From NCBI RefSeq assembly GCF_003151255.1, contig NZ_CP029481.1, positions 4,155,001 to 4,219,000 on the forward strand: a stretch of 64,000 bases of DNA, given 5' to 3'. The first letter of the stretch is position 1; each line of letters opens with the position of its first letter. Both the position numbers and the translations under genes were made by a program. This DNA comes from Microvirga sp. 17 mud 1-3. Its GTDB lineage: Bacteria > Pseudomonadota > Alphaproteobacteria > Rhizobiales > Beijerinckiaceae. Of this stretch, positions 9,082 through 18,439 are shown piece by piece. The notes below the pieces were generated by a model, which had not been told where the DNA came from, did not search any database, and saw only the letters and a program-made list of their open reading frames with translations.

Positions 9082-9432
9082 TTAGAAGGTGGGGGTCTGG
9101 GACGACGGGAGGGACGGCAGGGACGAGGAGGGCCGGCTCTGGGTCCGCAGGCGCTCGGTCTCGCTGCGCAGCTGGGTGACCTCCCGGCGGAACTGACGGC
9201 GGGCACGCCGGTGTTTGCCCTGGGCGAGCCAGGTGGCGGTGCCGCCGATCACCACGCCCACCATCACGGCCGCGAAGATGATCGCGAAGAGGGGCAGCTG
9301 CGCGGCGATTTCCGGCGCCTCGCGCGAGAACGGATCGAGCGACAGGGTGACGGGGTCGCGGTTCGCGACGGCCAGCAGCACGATGAGAATCGCCACCGGC
9401 AGGAGAACGAGCGCCTTGAGAAACCGAATCAC
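9082..9432 (-). CDS. LapA-domain (DUF1049) inner membrane protein
   Basis: A 116-residue membrane protein with two hydrophobic segments (about residues 6-24 and 47-70) joined by a short loop containing ANRDPVTLSLDPF, typical of the LapA/DUF1049 family. A basic, coiled-coil-like C-terminal tail (RRARRQFRREVTQLRSETERL) follows, ending in a Ser/Pro-rich stretch. The GTG start at 9432 is supported by GGAAAGGA just upstream. In gammaproteobacteria LapA works with LapB in LPS assembly quality control; that role is not shown here. It is encoded between ihfB and the OCD homologue, as is usual in this order. Confidence 0.8.
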   Translation of the reverse strand: MIRFLKALVLLPVAILIVLLAVANRDPVTLSLDPFSREAPEIAAQLPLFAIIFAAVMVGVVIGGTATWLAQGKHRRARRQFRREVTQLRSETERLRTQSRPSSSLPSLPSSQTPTF

Positions 9433-9457
9433 GAGCCCTTCCTTTCCGGGTCGATGC

Positions 9458-9769
9458 CTATTGCGCGACGGCGGTCTTGAGAGGTTTCGGGGCGGGATTG
9501 AGGCGCTGGCGCATCTCCTTGCCGGTCTTGAAGACGGGCACGACCTTCTCGGAGATCTCGACCGATTCGCCCGTGCGGGGATTGCGGCCGGTGCGCGCAT
9601 CCCGCCGCTTCACCGAGAAGGCCCCGAAGCCGCGCAGCTCGACCCGATCCCCCCGCGCCAGGGCATCGGCGATCGTGTCGAGGATCGCGTTCACGATGTT
9701 CTCGACGTCGCGCTGATACAGATGCGGGTTCTGCTCGGCGAGCTTGAGCACCAGTTCGGATTTGATCAT
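9458..9769 (-). CDS. ihfB: Integration host factor subunit beta
   Basis: A DNA-bending nucleoid protein that pairs with IhfA. The 103-residue chain has the HU/IHF fold signature [18 protein letters not shown], including the intercalating proline of the beta arm (RNPRTGE). The N-terminus is [29 protein letters not shown] acts in recombination, replication and regulation. It lies 25 bp downstream of sppA and 25 bp upstream of the lapA-like gene. The IhfB rather than HU assignment rests on the sequence type and on the sppA/lapA/trp neighbourhood. Confidence 0.94.
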   Translation of the reverse strand: MIKSELVLKLAEQNPHLYQRDVENIVNAILDTIADALARGDRVELRGFGAFSVKRRDARTGRNPRTGESVEISEKVVPVFKTGKEMRQRLNPAPKPLKTAVAQ

Positions 9770-9794
9770 TGGGCGTTATATCTTTGATGCGTCT

Positions 9795-10757
9795 TTACTT
9801 TTCGGAAGGGTGCCAGAGCGCCAGGAGACCGTCAAGCCGCGCAGCCGCCATTCCGTCCGCGCTCCGGCGCAGGGCGCCGGCCAGATTCTCTAGGCCAGCC
9901 AGATCGGCGCCGGCGGCTGCAAGTGCGAAGATCGACAGGTCCCGGTCGCCGCGCGGCTTCCAGTCGCGCACCGGGAGGTTCCGGCGCACGCCCTTCTCCC
10001 GCTCCAGCCACGCAATGGCGTCACGCTCCGTGCCGACCGCGTCCACGAGCTTGAGAGCGACCCCCTGATGACCGCTGAAGACCTGGCCGGTGGAGACCGT
10101 GGCCAGCTCCGCGTCGTTCATGTGCCGCCGCTCGCGGACCAGGCGCTTGAACCAGTCATAGGTGTCGTTGACCACTTGCATGATGGCGGCGCGAGCCTCC
10201 GGGCTCGTGGGCGTGAAGGGGTTCGGCTCCGCCTTGAGCGGGGCGGACTTGATGGCCTCGACCTTGACCCCGACATGGTCGAGGAGCCCAGACACGTCCG
10301 GATACTGGAAGAGGACGCCGATGGAGCCCACGAGGGCGGTCTCGCGGGCCACGATGTGGTCCGTCGCCATGGCCGTGATGTAGGCGCCGGAGGCGGCCGT
10401 CCCATCCACGAAGGCGACGACCGGCTTCTTTTCGGCGAGGCGGCGGATGTTGCGGAAGATTTCCTCTGACCCCGTCGTGGTGCCGCCGGGGCTATTGATG
10501 GAGACGACCACCCCGGAGACCGCTGCCGACTCGCCCACCCGCTCCATGAGGTCCGCCAGGCGCTGGTTGCCGGTGATGAGACCATTGACCGAAATGCGCG
10601 CGATCTGGGCCCCGGCGCCGAAACCGAAGCGGTCGGAGGCCGAATAGCCCATAGCCACGATGGCCGCGATGAGGGCGAGGACCCCGACGACGCGCCAGAA
10701 GGAGATCTTGCGGCGCAAACGGCGGCGGTCGGCGATGGCTTCGGCGTCGATCGGCAT
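9795..10757 (-). CDS. sppA: Signal peptide peptidase SppA, short form
   Basis: A membrane-anchored serine protease of the ClpP/crotonase fold that degrades cleaved signal peptides. The 320-residue length matches the short (36K) bacterial form, not the duplicated 67K E. coli type. One N-terminal membrane segment lies at about residues 20-38. The catalytic serine is in DGTAASGAYITAM (Ser123), and the general-base lysine is probably in VEAIKSAPLKAEPNPF (Lys170 or Lys175). VVVSINSPGG and ALVGSIGVLFQYPD are family motifs. The start is ATG 10757 (MPIDAEAIADRRRLRRK). It is the first gene of the minus-strand run leading to trp. The 210 bp upstream (10758-10967) hold no gene and should contain the promoter. 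Confidence 0.93.
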   Translation of the reverse strand: MPIDAEAIADRRRLRRKISFWRVVGVLALIAAIVAMGYSASDRFGFGAGAQIARISVNGLITGNQRLADLMERVGESAAVSGVVVSINSPGGTTTGSEEIFRNIRRLAEKKPVVAFVDGTAASGAYITAMATDHIVARETALVGSIGVLFQYPDVSGLLDHVGVKVEAIKSAPLKAEPNPFTPTSPEARAAIMQVVNDTYDWFKRLVRERRHMNDAELATVSTGQVFSGHQGVALKLVDAVGTERDAIAWLEREKGVRRNLPVRDWKPRGDRDLSIFALAAAGADLAGLENLAGALRRSADGMAAARLDGLLALWHPSEK

Positions 10758-10967
10758 CGGTTCGTCTCGTGATTCCGGCGAGCCCAGGGGACTTCGCCTC
10801 AAGCTCCTGTTCGGATTCACCAAATCCGAACGCGGCGCAAGGTTTCGTGGCACGGTCCCGGCGGACCGGATTCGGCCGGGAGGATGTGCTTAGGACGGAA
10901 CCAGATAGGGCGGCAAGTCGGCAATCCAATGAAAGTCCGCCCCTTTTCGGGAGCCTGGACCGTCCAC

Positions 10968-11504
10968 CTACCGCTCGACGACCACCCGGGTGCCCACCGT
11001 GACATGCTCGTAGAGGTCGATGATGTCCTCGTTGAACATGCGGATGCAGCCGTAGGACGCATAGGTGCCGATGGAGGCCCGGCGGTTGGTGCCGTGGATG
11101 GCATATTCGTCCCGGTCCAGGGTCAGCGCCCGGGCGCCCATGGGGTTGTTGGCAGCGCCGCCGGGAATGACGTCCGGCAGGCGTGGATTGTCCCGCTTCA
11201 CCTCGAGGGGCGGCGACCAGGCGGGCTTCACGTATTTCCCGTCGACGCGCGCCTCGCCGAACCATTGCTTGCCCGGCTTGCCGACCGCCACCGGATAGCG
11301 CAGGGCCGTGCCGTCGTGGCGCACATAGTAGAGCTTGCGCTCCCCGGTGCGGATCAGGATCGTCCCAGGAGAAACGGAGCCGTCGAAGGGTACCAGCTCG
11401 CGGGCCTCGGGCGCTGTCCCGAAGCCCATCGTGCCGGAGATCAAGGCCGCGAGGGCCAGCAAGCCCTTCAAACCCAAGCCCCTGCCCGTCCTCCGCCCGT
11501 CCAT
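10968..11504 (-). CDS. L,D-transpeptidase (YkuD family), secreted
   Basis: A periplasmic YkuD-domain enzyme that makes 3-3 cross-links in peptidoglycan or attaches outer-membrane proteins to it. It has 178 residues with an N-terminal signal sequence (GLKGLLALAALISGTMG). The catalytic motif is HGTNRRASIGTYASYGCIRM, with the nucleophile at Cys153. The start is ATG 11504, preceded by AGGAGG at good spacing; a TTG seven codons upstream is less likely. It is transcribed alone. Hyphomicrobiales encode many such paralogues, so the exact cross-linking role is unassigned. Confidence 0.9.
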   Translation of the reverse strand: MDGRRTGRGLGLKGLLALAALISGTMGFGTAPEARELVPFDGSVSPGTILIRTGERKLYYVRHDGTALRYPVAVGKPGKQWFGEARVDGKYVKPAWSPPLEVKRDNPRLPDVIPGGAANNPMGARALTLDRDEYAIHGTNRRASIGTYASYGCIRMFNEDIIDLYEHVTVGTRVVVER

Positions 11505-11587
11505 GGTCCGTCCCTCCTCCGGCAAGCTGCGCAGGAGTGAGACGCGAAACGAACCGCGACGGTTCCGGTTTGAGGCTCAGCCTCTGG

Positions 11588-11851
11588 TCAGATGACCGGG
11601 TCCCAGGCCAGCATGGGGTCGGCCGTGCTCTCCTGGACCGTACGGGGCGCGCGGTTCGTCATGCGGGCATAGAGCCGCTTCACGGTGGCGCTCGCGGTCG
11701 TCACGCACAGGAAGGGCAGGAAGGCGTGGACAAGGGCCGCAAGGCCGGCCGCCAGCAAGGGGCCGGCGAAGCTCAGCGCCACGCCCATATGCTCGAAATA
11801 GGTCTCGCCGACGGAATCGGGATGCGCGGTGAACAGCGTCTTCAAGGACAT
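11588..11851 (-). CDS. Small membrane protein, DUF6356-like
   Basis: An 87-residue protein beginning MSLKTLFTAHPDSVGETYFE, followed by one hydrophobic stretch that may span the membrane once or twice (about 24-50), and a polar tail. The FTAHPxSVGExYxEH opening matches, from memory, a family of small conserved alphaproteobacterial proteins (DUF6356). The start at 11851 has GGGAG upstream; the longer frame does not look conserved. It lies between the L,D-transpeptidase and an MFS gene, all on the minus strand, with gaps of 75-83 bp. Function is unknown. Confidence 0.65.
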   Translation of the reverse strand: MSLKTLFTAHPDSVGETYFEHMGVALSFAGPLLAAGLAALVHAFLPFLCVTTASATVKRLYARMTNRAPRTVQESTADPMLAWDPVI

Positions 11852-11926
11852 GGCGTTGCTCCCTTCAGGGGAGCGCCATGGTAGTGGCAGGGCCATCGCG
11901 GCTCAAGCGCCCCATTCGGGCAGGTT

Positions 11927-13354
11927 TCAGGCCCGCTTCACGCCGGCGATCAGGATGCCTCCGGCCCCAAAGAACAGGATCAGCACGGCGGGGCCGGCCG
12001 CCTGGGTCTGGAACAGCGCGGTGGCGACCGCGACCGTGAGCGGCGCCAGGAAGGACGTGACCTTGCCCGAGAGGGCGAGGAGCCCGAAATAGCGCCCCGC
12101 CTCATGGGCGGGCACGAGCCGGGCCAGGAGGCTGCGCGAGGACGCCTGGAGCGGCCCCGCGACGGCGCCGATCAGGAGGCCGAGGGCCAGGAAGAGCTTT
12201 TCCGGAGCGGTGCCGTAGAGGCCGTCGCCGGGCACGGCCGGGGCCGTCGGCACGACGAAGAGCACATGGTCCGCCCCCAGCGACAGGACGCCCAGGCAGA
12301 CGACGCACAGGGTCGCGATGGCCCCGAGAATCACGGGCTTCGCGCCGAAGCGGTCGTCCAGACGCCCGCCCACGAGGGCCCCGAGGGTCCCCGTGACCGT
12401 GAGCAGGATGCCGAAGACCCCGAGCTCCGTGGCCTGCCAGCCGAAAACCCCCGCGCCATAGATTCCGCCGAACGCGAACAGCGCCACGAGGGCATCCTGG
12501 TAGACCATGTTGGCGAGGAGGAAGCGGCCGACGCTCTCGTGCCGCCGCGCATCCGCGATGGTGCTCGCCACCTGCGCGAAACTCCTGCGGACGGCCGCGC
12601 GCAGGCTCAAGGACGAGCGGGCGATGTCGGGCGTGAGGAGGAAGAGCGGCAGGACGAAGAGCAGGAACCACACGGCCGAGAACGGGCCGGTGATCCGGTC
12701 CCCCTCCCGCAATCCCGCATCGAGGCCGAAGAGCGGCGCGACGCCGATCACGGTCCGGCCGGTCTCCGGGTTGGCGGCCAGGAAGCCGAGCACGATCACC
12801 AGGGAGACGAGGCCGCCGAGATAGCCGACCGCCCAACCCGTGCCCGAGAGCCGTCCGAACCGCTCCGGCGGCACGAGGTGCGGGATCATGGCATTGTTGA
12901 ACACCGCCGCGACCTCGACCGCGACGGTCCCGATCCCGAACCCGACGAGGGCCACCGGAATGGCGTAAGGCATGCCCGGCGCCGCGAACCAGAGGGCGAA
13001 CGAAGAGGCGAAGAGCACGAGGCCGCAGGCGGCGATCCACGGCTTCTTCGGGCCCGTGGCGTCCGCAATCGAGCCCAGGATGGGCGACAGGAACGCCAGA
13101 ACGAGACCCGCGCAGGCCGTCGCGTAGCCCCACAGGCTCTGCCCCGTCACCGGATCGGGCGCGAGCGCGGCCGCGAAGAAGGGCGCGAATACGAAGGTGG
13201 TCACGAGGGTGAAGAAGGGCTGGCAGGCCCAGTCGAACAGGAGCCACCCGAGGAGGGCCGGCCGGGAAGCCATGCCCTTCGGCCGCGCGGCCACGGCGGG
13301 CCGGGGCGGAAGAGCCGTGGGCGGGAGAGATTCCAGGACGTCGCGGTCGTTCAT
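11927..13354 (-). CDS. MFS transporter, UMF1 (Atg22-like) family
   Basis: A 475-residue protein with about 12 membrane segments. The early stretch LLGWLLFDWACQPFFTLVTT and SPILGSIADATGPKKPW (the MFS loop 2-3 motif) are characteristic of the UMF1/Atg22-like subfamily. Family members are proposed metabolite effluxers, and the substrate is unknown. The start at ATG 13354 (MNDRDVLESLPPT) is supported by GGAGATT directly upstream; the frame extends six codons further into repeat C2. It is transcribed in the same direction as the GDH gene but separated by a repeat and a terminator. Confidence 0.85.
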   Translation of the reverse strand: MNDRDVLESLPPTALPPRPAVAARPKGMASRPALLGWLLFDWACQPFFTLVTTFVFAPFFAAALAPDPVTGQSLWGYATACAGLVLAFLSPILGSIADATGPKKPWIAACGLVLFASSFALWFAAPGMPYAIPVALVGFGIGTVAVEVAAVFNNAMIPHLVPPERFGRLSGTGWAVGYLGGLVSLVIVLGFLAANPETGRTVIGVAPLFGLDAGLREGDRITGPFSAVWFLLFVLPLFLLTPDIARSSLSLRAAVRRSFAQVASTIADARRHESVGRFLLANMVYQDALVALFAFGGIYGAGVFGWQATELGVFGILLTVTGTLGALVGGRLDDRFGAKPVILGAIATLCVVCLGVLSLGADHVLFVVPTAPAVPGDGLYGTAPEKLFLALGLLIGAVAGPLQASSRSLLARLVPAHEAGRYFGLLALSGKVTSFLAPLTVAVATALFQTQAAGPAVLILFFGAGGILIAGVKRA

Positions 13355-13365
13355 GGAATCTCCAT

Positions 13366-13414
13366 AGAGCATCGTGCGGAAAAGTGGACCCGGTTTTCTT
13401 CCTCGACGATGTTC
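13366..13414. repeat. Short interspersed palindrome, family C, copy 2
   Basis: Shares with the copy at 1438-1486 the core GCATCGTGCG, AAAAGTGG and CCGGTTTT. The left end AGCATCGT pairs with ACGATGTT at the right. It lies between the GDH terminator and the ribosome binding site of the UMF1 transporter gene, so it would be in that gene's leader or promoter. Confidence 0.6.
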
Positions 13415-13425
13415 TCGCTATCCTG

Positions 13426-13473
13426 AAAACAGCGGGCCCGACAGTGGATTTGCACTGCCGGGCCCGCTGTTTT
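13426..13473 (-). terminator. Intrinsic terminator of the GDH gene
   Basis: AAAACAGCGGGCCCG, then CAGTG, a GATTTG loop, CACTG, and CGGGCCCGCTGTTTT: a long stem with one bulge pair, flanked by A and T runs. It starts 15 bp beyond the GDH stop on the minus strand and could work in both directions. Confidence 0.85.
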
Positions 13474-13488
13474 GATTGGCCAGGCGCG

Positions 13489-16400
13489 TCAGGTCCGCGC
13501 CAGATCTCCGAGGAGGCTTGCGGCCACCGTGACCTTCGAGAGGCTCAGGCCCGACCGGACGATGCTGTCGACCGCGTTGCGGATGCGGCTGACATCCGCT
13601 CCCCGCCTCTCGCTCCAGGCGTCCACGGCCTCCTGTCCGGAGGCCTCCTGCGCGGCCACTTCGGCCGTCAGGTTCCGGTGGGCGGACGCGATGCTGTCGA
13701 TGGCCCGGTCGAGGGCGAGACGGTCGAAGTAGTCGCTCACGTTGATCTCCCGCGCGGCGCCGATGAGGGAGCCGAGGCGGAAGGCGCCCTCCAGGGCGAA
13801 GTGGATGCGGGAGATGTCCTGCACCGGCTTGCCGGTCCGGTGCGCCGTGAGCACGATATCGGGCGCCGCGACGAGATCCGGCAGCGCCGCGAGCCGGCGC
13901 GCCAGCTCCTCAGGCACGCCCTGCTCGACGAGAGCTTTCACTCGCGCATCCCAGGCGTCCAGGGCCTCCTGGGCGAGGGTGTCGCGCAGGCCGCGCTCGA
14001 CTTCCGCAATGCCGGCCGCATAGGTGCCGATCACCTCGTCGAGGGTCGTGGCCGTGAAGTCGACATTGCGGATGAACCAGACGATCCGGTTCATGAGTAG
14101 ATCCTGGAGCTCCCCGTAGAGCTGGAGCTGCAGGGCGCCCGGCACCACGCCGTCGAGAGCGTCGATGGCGACGTTGAGTTCCGTGAGGCCGAAGGAATCC
14201 CGCGTCGCCGCGTAAGCCGCCGCGATGGTGGGCGCATCGGCGCCGGTCTGGTCGACGAGACGCGCCACGATGGTCGCGCCGCCGCGGTTGATGATCGCGT
14301 TGGCGAGCTGGGTCGCGATGATCTCGCGGCGCAGCCGGTGTCCCGCGATGGCATCGGGGAAGCGCTCGCGCATCTCCTCCGGGAAGTAGCGGTCGAGCTC
14401 CTTGCCGAGATAGGGATCGTCCGGCACCGGGCTTTCCAGAAGCTCGTCGTGCAGGGAGAGCTTGGCATAGGCGAGCAGCACAGCGATCTCGGGCCGCGTC
14501 AGCCCCTCGCCCCGCCGGGCGCGCTCCGCGAGAGCGGCGTCGTCCGGCAGGTATTCCACGGCACGGTTAAGGCGGCCCTCCGCCTCGAGCATATGCATGA
14601 GGCGGCGCGCGAAGCCCATATCGGCGAGGCTGCGCCGCTCGGTGAGCGAGAGCGCCAGGGTCTGCAGGTAGTTGTTGCGCAGCACCAGGCGGGCGACCTC
14701 GTCGGTCATGTCGACGAGGAGCTCGTTGCGCGCATCGAAGGACAGCTTCCCGTCCCGCTCCGGCACGGCCAGCGCGATCTTGATGTTCACCTCCACGTCG
14801 GAGGTGTTGACGCCGGCCGAGTTGTCGATGGCGTCGGTGTTGAGGCGTACGCCCGACCGCGCGGCCTCGATGCGCCCGCGCTGGGTCATGCCGAGATTGG
14901 CGCCCTCGCCGATCACCTGCGCCCGCACTTCCGTGCCGGCGATGCGGATCGCGTCGTTGGCGCGGTCGCCCACCTGCTCGTCCGTCTCGGTCGAGGCGCG
15001 GATATAGGTGCCGATGCCGCCGAACCAGAGCAGGCCGACCGGCGCCCTCAAGATCGCGCTCATCACCTCGCTCGGCGCGGCCTCGGCCTTGTCGAAGCCG
15101 AGCACGGCGCGCACCTCCTCGGAGAGCGGGATGGACTTGGCGCTGCGGGCGAACACACCGCCGCCCTTGGAGATCAGGCCCTTGTCGTAATCCTGCCAGC
15201 TGGAGCGCGGGAGGTTGAACAGGCGCTCGCGCTCCTTCCAGGCGGCCTCCGGATCCGGATTCGGATCGAGGAAGATGTCCCGGTGGTCGAAGGCCGCCAC
15301 CAGCTTGATGGACTGCGAGAGCAGCATGCCGTTGCCGAACACGTCGCCCGACATGTCGCCCACGCCCGCCACCGTCACCGGCTCGGACTGGATGTCCACG
15401 TCCATCTCGCGGAAATGGCGCTTCACGGCCTCCCAGGCGCCCCGGGCCGTAATGCCCATGCCCTTGTGGTCATAGCCGTGGCTGCCGCCGGACGCGAAGG
15501 CATCGCCCAGCCAATGATGCTTCTCGGCCGAGAGTGCGTTCGCGGTGTCCGAGAAGGTGGCCGTGCCCTTGTCGGCCGCCACCACGAGATAGGGATCGTC
15601 CCCGTCGTGCCGCACGGTCTCGGCGGGCGGCACGACGTGGTCGCCTTCGATATTGTCGGTCAGCTGCAGGAGCGTGCGCACGAAGATGCGGTAGCTCTCC
15701 GTGCCCTCGGCGAGCCAGGCCTGCCGGTCGCTCGCCGGCGGCAGCTGCTTGGGCACGAAGCCGCCCTTGGCGCCGACCGGCACAATGACGGCGTTCTTGA
15801 CCTGCTGCGCCTTGACGAGGCCGAGCACCTCGGTGCGGAAATCCTGCGGCCGGTCGGACCAGCGCAGGCCGCCGCGCGCCACCTTGCCGTAGCGCATGTG
15901 GACGCCTTCGACCCGCGGCGAATAGACGAAAATCTCGTAGAGCGGCTTCGGCAGGGGCAGGCCGTCAACCCGGGCGCATTCGAACTTGAACGCGATGGTC
16001 TGGCGCGGCAGGCCGTTCCCTTCGAGCTGGAAGAAATTGGTGCGCACCGCCGCCTCGATGAGGTTGATGAAGCGGCGCAGGATGCGGTCGTCGTCGAGGC
16101 TCGTGACCTGCTTGAGCATCTCCTCGATCTCGGCGCGCAGGGCAGCCTCGGCAGAGGCGCGCTCCCCGGCATCCTCGACCCGCGGATCGAAGCGGGCATA
16201 GAACAGCTCGACGATCTTCACCGCGATGGCGCTGTGGCGCGCCAGGGTGCCGGCGAGGTAGTCCTGCGCATAAGGAATGCGGATCTGGCGCAGGTAGCGG
16301 CCGAAGGCGCGCACCATGGCGACGTCGCGCCAGCCGAGGCCCGCCTCGAGGACGAGGCGGTTGAAGGCGTCCGATTCGGCGAGGCCGCGGAACAGGGCGA

Positions 16401-18324
16401 GCAGCGCCGCCTCGATCAGGTCCTGGATCTCATCGATCGCGATGGGCCCGCCGGAGGCGCGCTCCAGGGTCATGTCATGGAGCCAGACCCGGTCCATGCC
16501 GGTGACGCCAGAAGACAGGACCCGGTAGGTTCTCTCGTTGACGACGCGGAAGCCGAGATTCTCCAGGAGCGGCACGCGCTCCGAGAGCGGCAGCGCCGTG
16601 GCGCGCGAGAACACCTTGAGATGGACGCGGGTCTCGTCGTCGGCCTCGCGGCGGTAGAGATCCACCGCCCGCGGACGGGTCTCGGAGAGCTGTTCGAGAA
16701 TCGCGATGTCGGCGATCGCCTGCTCGGCCCCGAAGGCCTCGCGGTAGGCGGCGCTGAAGGCATGGGCGTAGCGAGCCGCGAGCGCCCGGGCGCGAGCGCC
16801 GCCCAGGGTGTCGTCGAGCTGGCCGCGCAGCGCGTCGCTCCAGGTGCGCACGATGCCGGCGATCCCGGCTTCCAGGGTCTCGCGGGGGATCTTCGGCGTC
16901 TCGCCCTCGTCGCGGCCGATGATGTAATGGGTGCGCGCCAGCGGGCCTTCCGGATAGGCGGGATAGGAGGCGGAAACGCGGCCCTCGTAGACGCTGGCCA
17001 GGAACTCGCCGATGCGCCGGCGCGCATCCGTGTCGTAGCGGTCCTTGGGCACATAGACGAGCACGGACACAAAGCGGTCGAACTGGTCCGCCCGGGCGAG
17101 CGCCCGGATCCGCGGCCGCTCCGACAGGCTCATGATGTCGAGGGCGAAGTGGTAGAGCGTGTCCTCGTCGATCTGGAAGAGCTCGTCGCGGGGATAGTTC
17201 TCGAGCACGTTCAGGAGCGAGCGGCCCGAATAGCTCGACGGATCGAACCCGGCGCGGGCCACGATCTTCGCCACCTTATGGCGCAGATAGGGGACCTCGC
17301 CGGTGGTGTTGGTGTAGGCGCTCGCCGTGAAGAGACCCACGATGCGCAGCTCGCCCTGGAGATGCCCGTCGCCGTCGAACAGCTTCACGCCGATGTAATC
17401 GAGATGGGCGCGGCGATGCACGCGGGACTTGACGTTCGCCTTGGCGATGATGAGCGCCTTCGGCTGCTCCAGGAAGGTGCGGATCTCGGGCGTCATGGCC
17501 ACGAGCTCGCGGCCGCGGCGCAGCACCTTCACGGACGGATCGCGCAGAAGGCCCAGCCCCGAGCCCTCCACCGGGTCGGCGGCCGTGTCGCCGAGGGGCA
17601 GGCGGTATTCGCGCAGGCCCAGGAAGGTGAAGTTGTCCTGGGCGATCCAGTCGAGGAACGCGACCGCCTCCTGCACCTCGTCCTTGGGCAGCGGCGGCGG
17701 ATGCAGCCGGTAGTTCTGGACGAGCTCGGTGACGCGGGCCCGCATGCCGGGCCAGTCGTGCACCGCGAGGGCCACGTCCTTGTAGACGCGCCGCATGGCC
17801 TCGGTGAGGCGCTCGCGCGCCTCCGTGTCGTCGATGCGGGGCAGATGGATATGGATGAAGCTCTCGCGCTTCACGCCGGTCTGAGTGTGGGCGGTCGCCT
17901 CGCCGAGGAGGCGCACGAGCGCTCCGCTCCGGTCACGTTCCACGGCCAGGATCGGGTGAGCGACGAGGAGCGGCTCGTAGCCCTCGTCCACCAGCTCGGC
18001 GAGGGTGGAATCGAGCAGGAAGGGCATGTTGTCGTTGACGACCTCGAGGATCGTCACGTCGCGCCGGCGACCCTCGCGCTCCACCTCGAGATCGATCAGG
18101 CGGATATCCGCGCCGGTCTCCGGGCGGGGCGCCTTGAGGTGCTCATAGGCTTCGGAGGCGAGCTCGGCGAGAGCCTGGGGCGAATAGGACGCAAGGTCCT
18201 CGGAAGGCACCCGGCCGAACAGCACATGCAGGAAAGTCGGGGGCACATCCGTGTGCCCGGTCTCGAGCACGGCGACGGCCTGGGCCGTCAGTTCGCCTCC
18301 GCTGGTGGAAGGGTCCAGCTTCAT
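13489..18324 (-). CDS. NAD-specific glutamate dehydrogenase, large (180 kDa class)
   Basis: A very large NAD-dependent glutamate dehydrogenase (Bac_GDH family) that deaminates glutamate to 2-oxoglutarate and ammonia. From the start MKLDPSTSGG (ATG 18324) it has 1611 residues, the normal size. The N-terminal half holds ACT-like regulatory regions (for example VNDNMPFLLDSTLAELVDEG). The catalytic core near residues 815-870 shows GGLRWSDRPQDFRTEVLGLV and VPVGAKGGFVPKQLP with the substrate lysines. The NAD-binding part includes GGIGTYIRASTETD and GEGANLGMTQRGRIEAA. It is monocistronic with its own terminator. A huge open frame on the opposite strand is a shadow. Confidence 0.95.
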   Translation of the reverse strand: MKLDPSTSGGELTAQAVAVLETGHTDVPPTFLHVLFGRVPSEDLASYSPQALAELASEAYEHLKAPRPETGADIRLIDLEVEREGRRRDVTILEVVNDNMPFLLDSTLAELVDEGYEPLLVAHPILAVERDRSGALVRLLGEATAHTQTGVKRESFIHIHLPRIDDTEARERLTEAMRRVYKDVALAVHDWPGMRARVTELVQNYRLHPPPLPKDEVQEAVAFLDWIAQDNFTFLGLREYRLPLGDTAADPVEGSGLGLLRDPSVKVLRRGRELVAMTPEIRTFLEQPKALIIAKANVKSRVHRRAHLDYIGVKLFDGDGHLQGELRIVGLFTASAYTNTTGEVPYLRHKVAKIVARAGFDPSSYSGRSLLNVLENYPRDELFQIDEDTLYHFALDIMSLSERPRIRALARADQFDRFVSVLVYVPKDRYDTDARRRIGEFLASVYEGRVSASYPAYPEGPLARTHYIIGRDEGETPKIPRETLEAGIAGIVRTWSDALRGQLDDTLGGARARALAARYAHAFSAAYREAFGAEQAIADIAILEQLSETRPRAVDLYRREADDETRVHLKVFSRATALPLSERVPLLENLGFRVVNERTYRVLSSGVTGMDRVWLHDMTLERASGGPIAIDEIQDLIEAALLALFRGLAESDAFNRLVLEAGLGWRDVAMVRAFGRYLRQIRIPYAQDYLAGTLARHSAIAVKIVELFYARFDPRVEDAGERASAEAALRAEIEEMLKQVTSLDDDRILRRFINLIEAAVRTNFFQLEGNGLPRQTIAFKFECARVDGLPLPKPLYEIFVYSPRVEGVHMRYGKVARGGLRWSDRPQDFRTEVLGLVKAQQVKNAVIVPVGAKGGFVPKQLPPASDRQAWLAEGTESYRIFVRTLLQLTDNIEGDHVVPPAETVRHDGDDPYLVVAADKGTATFSDTANALSAEKHHWLGDAFASGGSHGYDHKGMGITARGAWEAVKRHFREMDVDIQSEPVTVAGVGDMSGDVFGNGMLLSQSIKLVAAFDHRDIFLDPNPDPEAAWKERERLFNLPRSSWQDYDKGLISKGGGVFARSAKSIPLSEEVRAVLGFDKAEAAPSEVMSAILRAPVGLLWFGGIGTYIRASTETDEQVGDRANDAIRIAGTEVRAQVIGEGANLGMTQRGRIEAARSGVRLNTDAIDNSAGVNTSDVEVNIKIALAVPERDGKLSFDARNELLVDMTDEVARLVLRNNYLQTLALSLTERRSLADMGFARRLMHMLEAEGRLNRAVEYLPDDAALAERARRGEGLTRPEIAVLLAYAKLSLHDELLESPVPDDPYLGKELDRYFPEEMRERFPDAIAGHRLRREIIATQLANAIINRGGATIVARLVDQTGADAPTIAAAYAATRDSFGLTELNVAIDALDGVVPGALQLQLYGELQDLLMNRIVWFIRNVDFTATTLDEVIGTYAAGIAEVERGLRDTLAQEALDAWDARVKALVEQGVPEELARRLAALPDLVAAPDIVLTAHRTGKPVQDISRIHFALEGAFRLGSLIGAAREINVSDYFDRLALDRAIDSIASAHRNLTAEVAAQEASGQEAVDAWSERRGADVSRIRNAVDSIVRSGLSLSKVTVAASLLGDLART

Positions 18325-18439
18325 GCGCGCATCCTCGCTTATGATCGTTGCGGGAGCGTTGCCACAGACAGACCGCACAAGCAACCGAAGCCTGCGATTC
18401 TGCCCATGCGGCAGGCAATTTGATGAAATTCGCGACAGT

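Noticed and set aside
14338..18423. 1361-codon open frame on the plus strand opposite the GDH gene
   Set aside because: Striking length, but it mirrors the GDH codons with strong third-position G/C, which suppresses stops on the opposite strand. No domain is recognisable.
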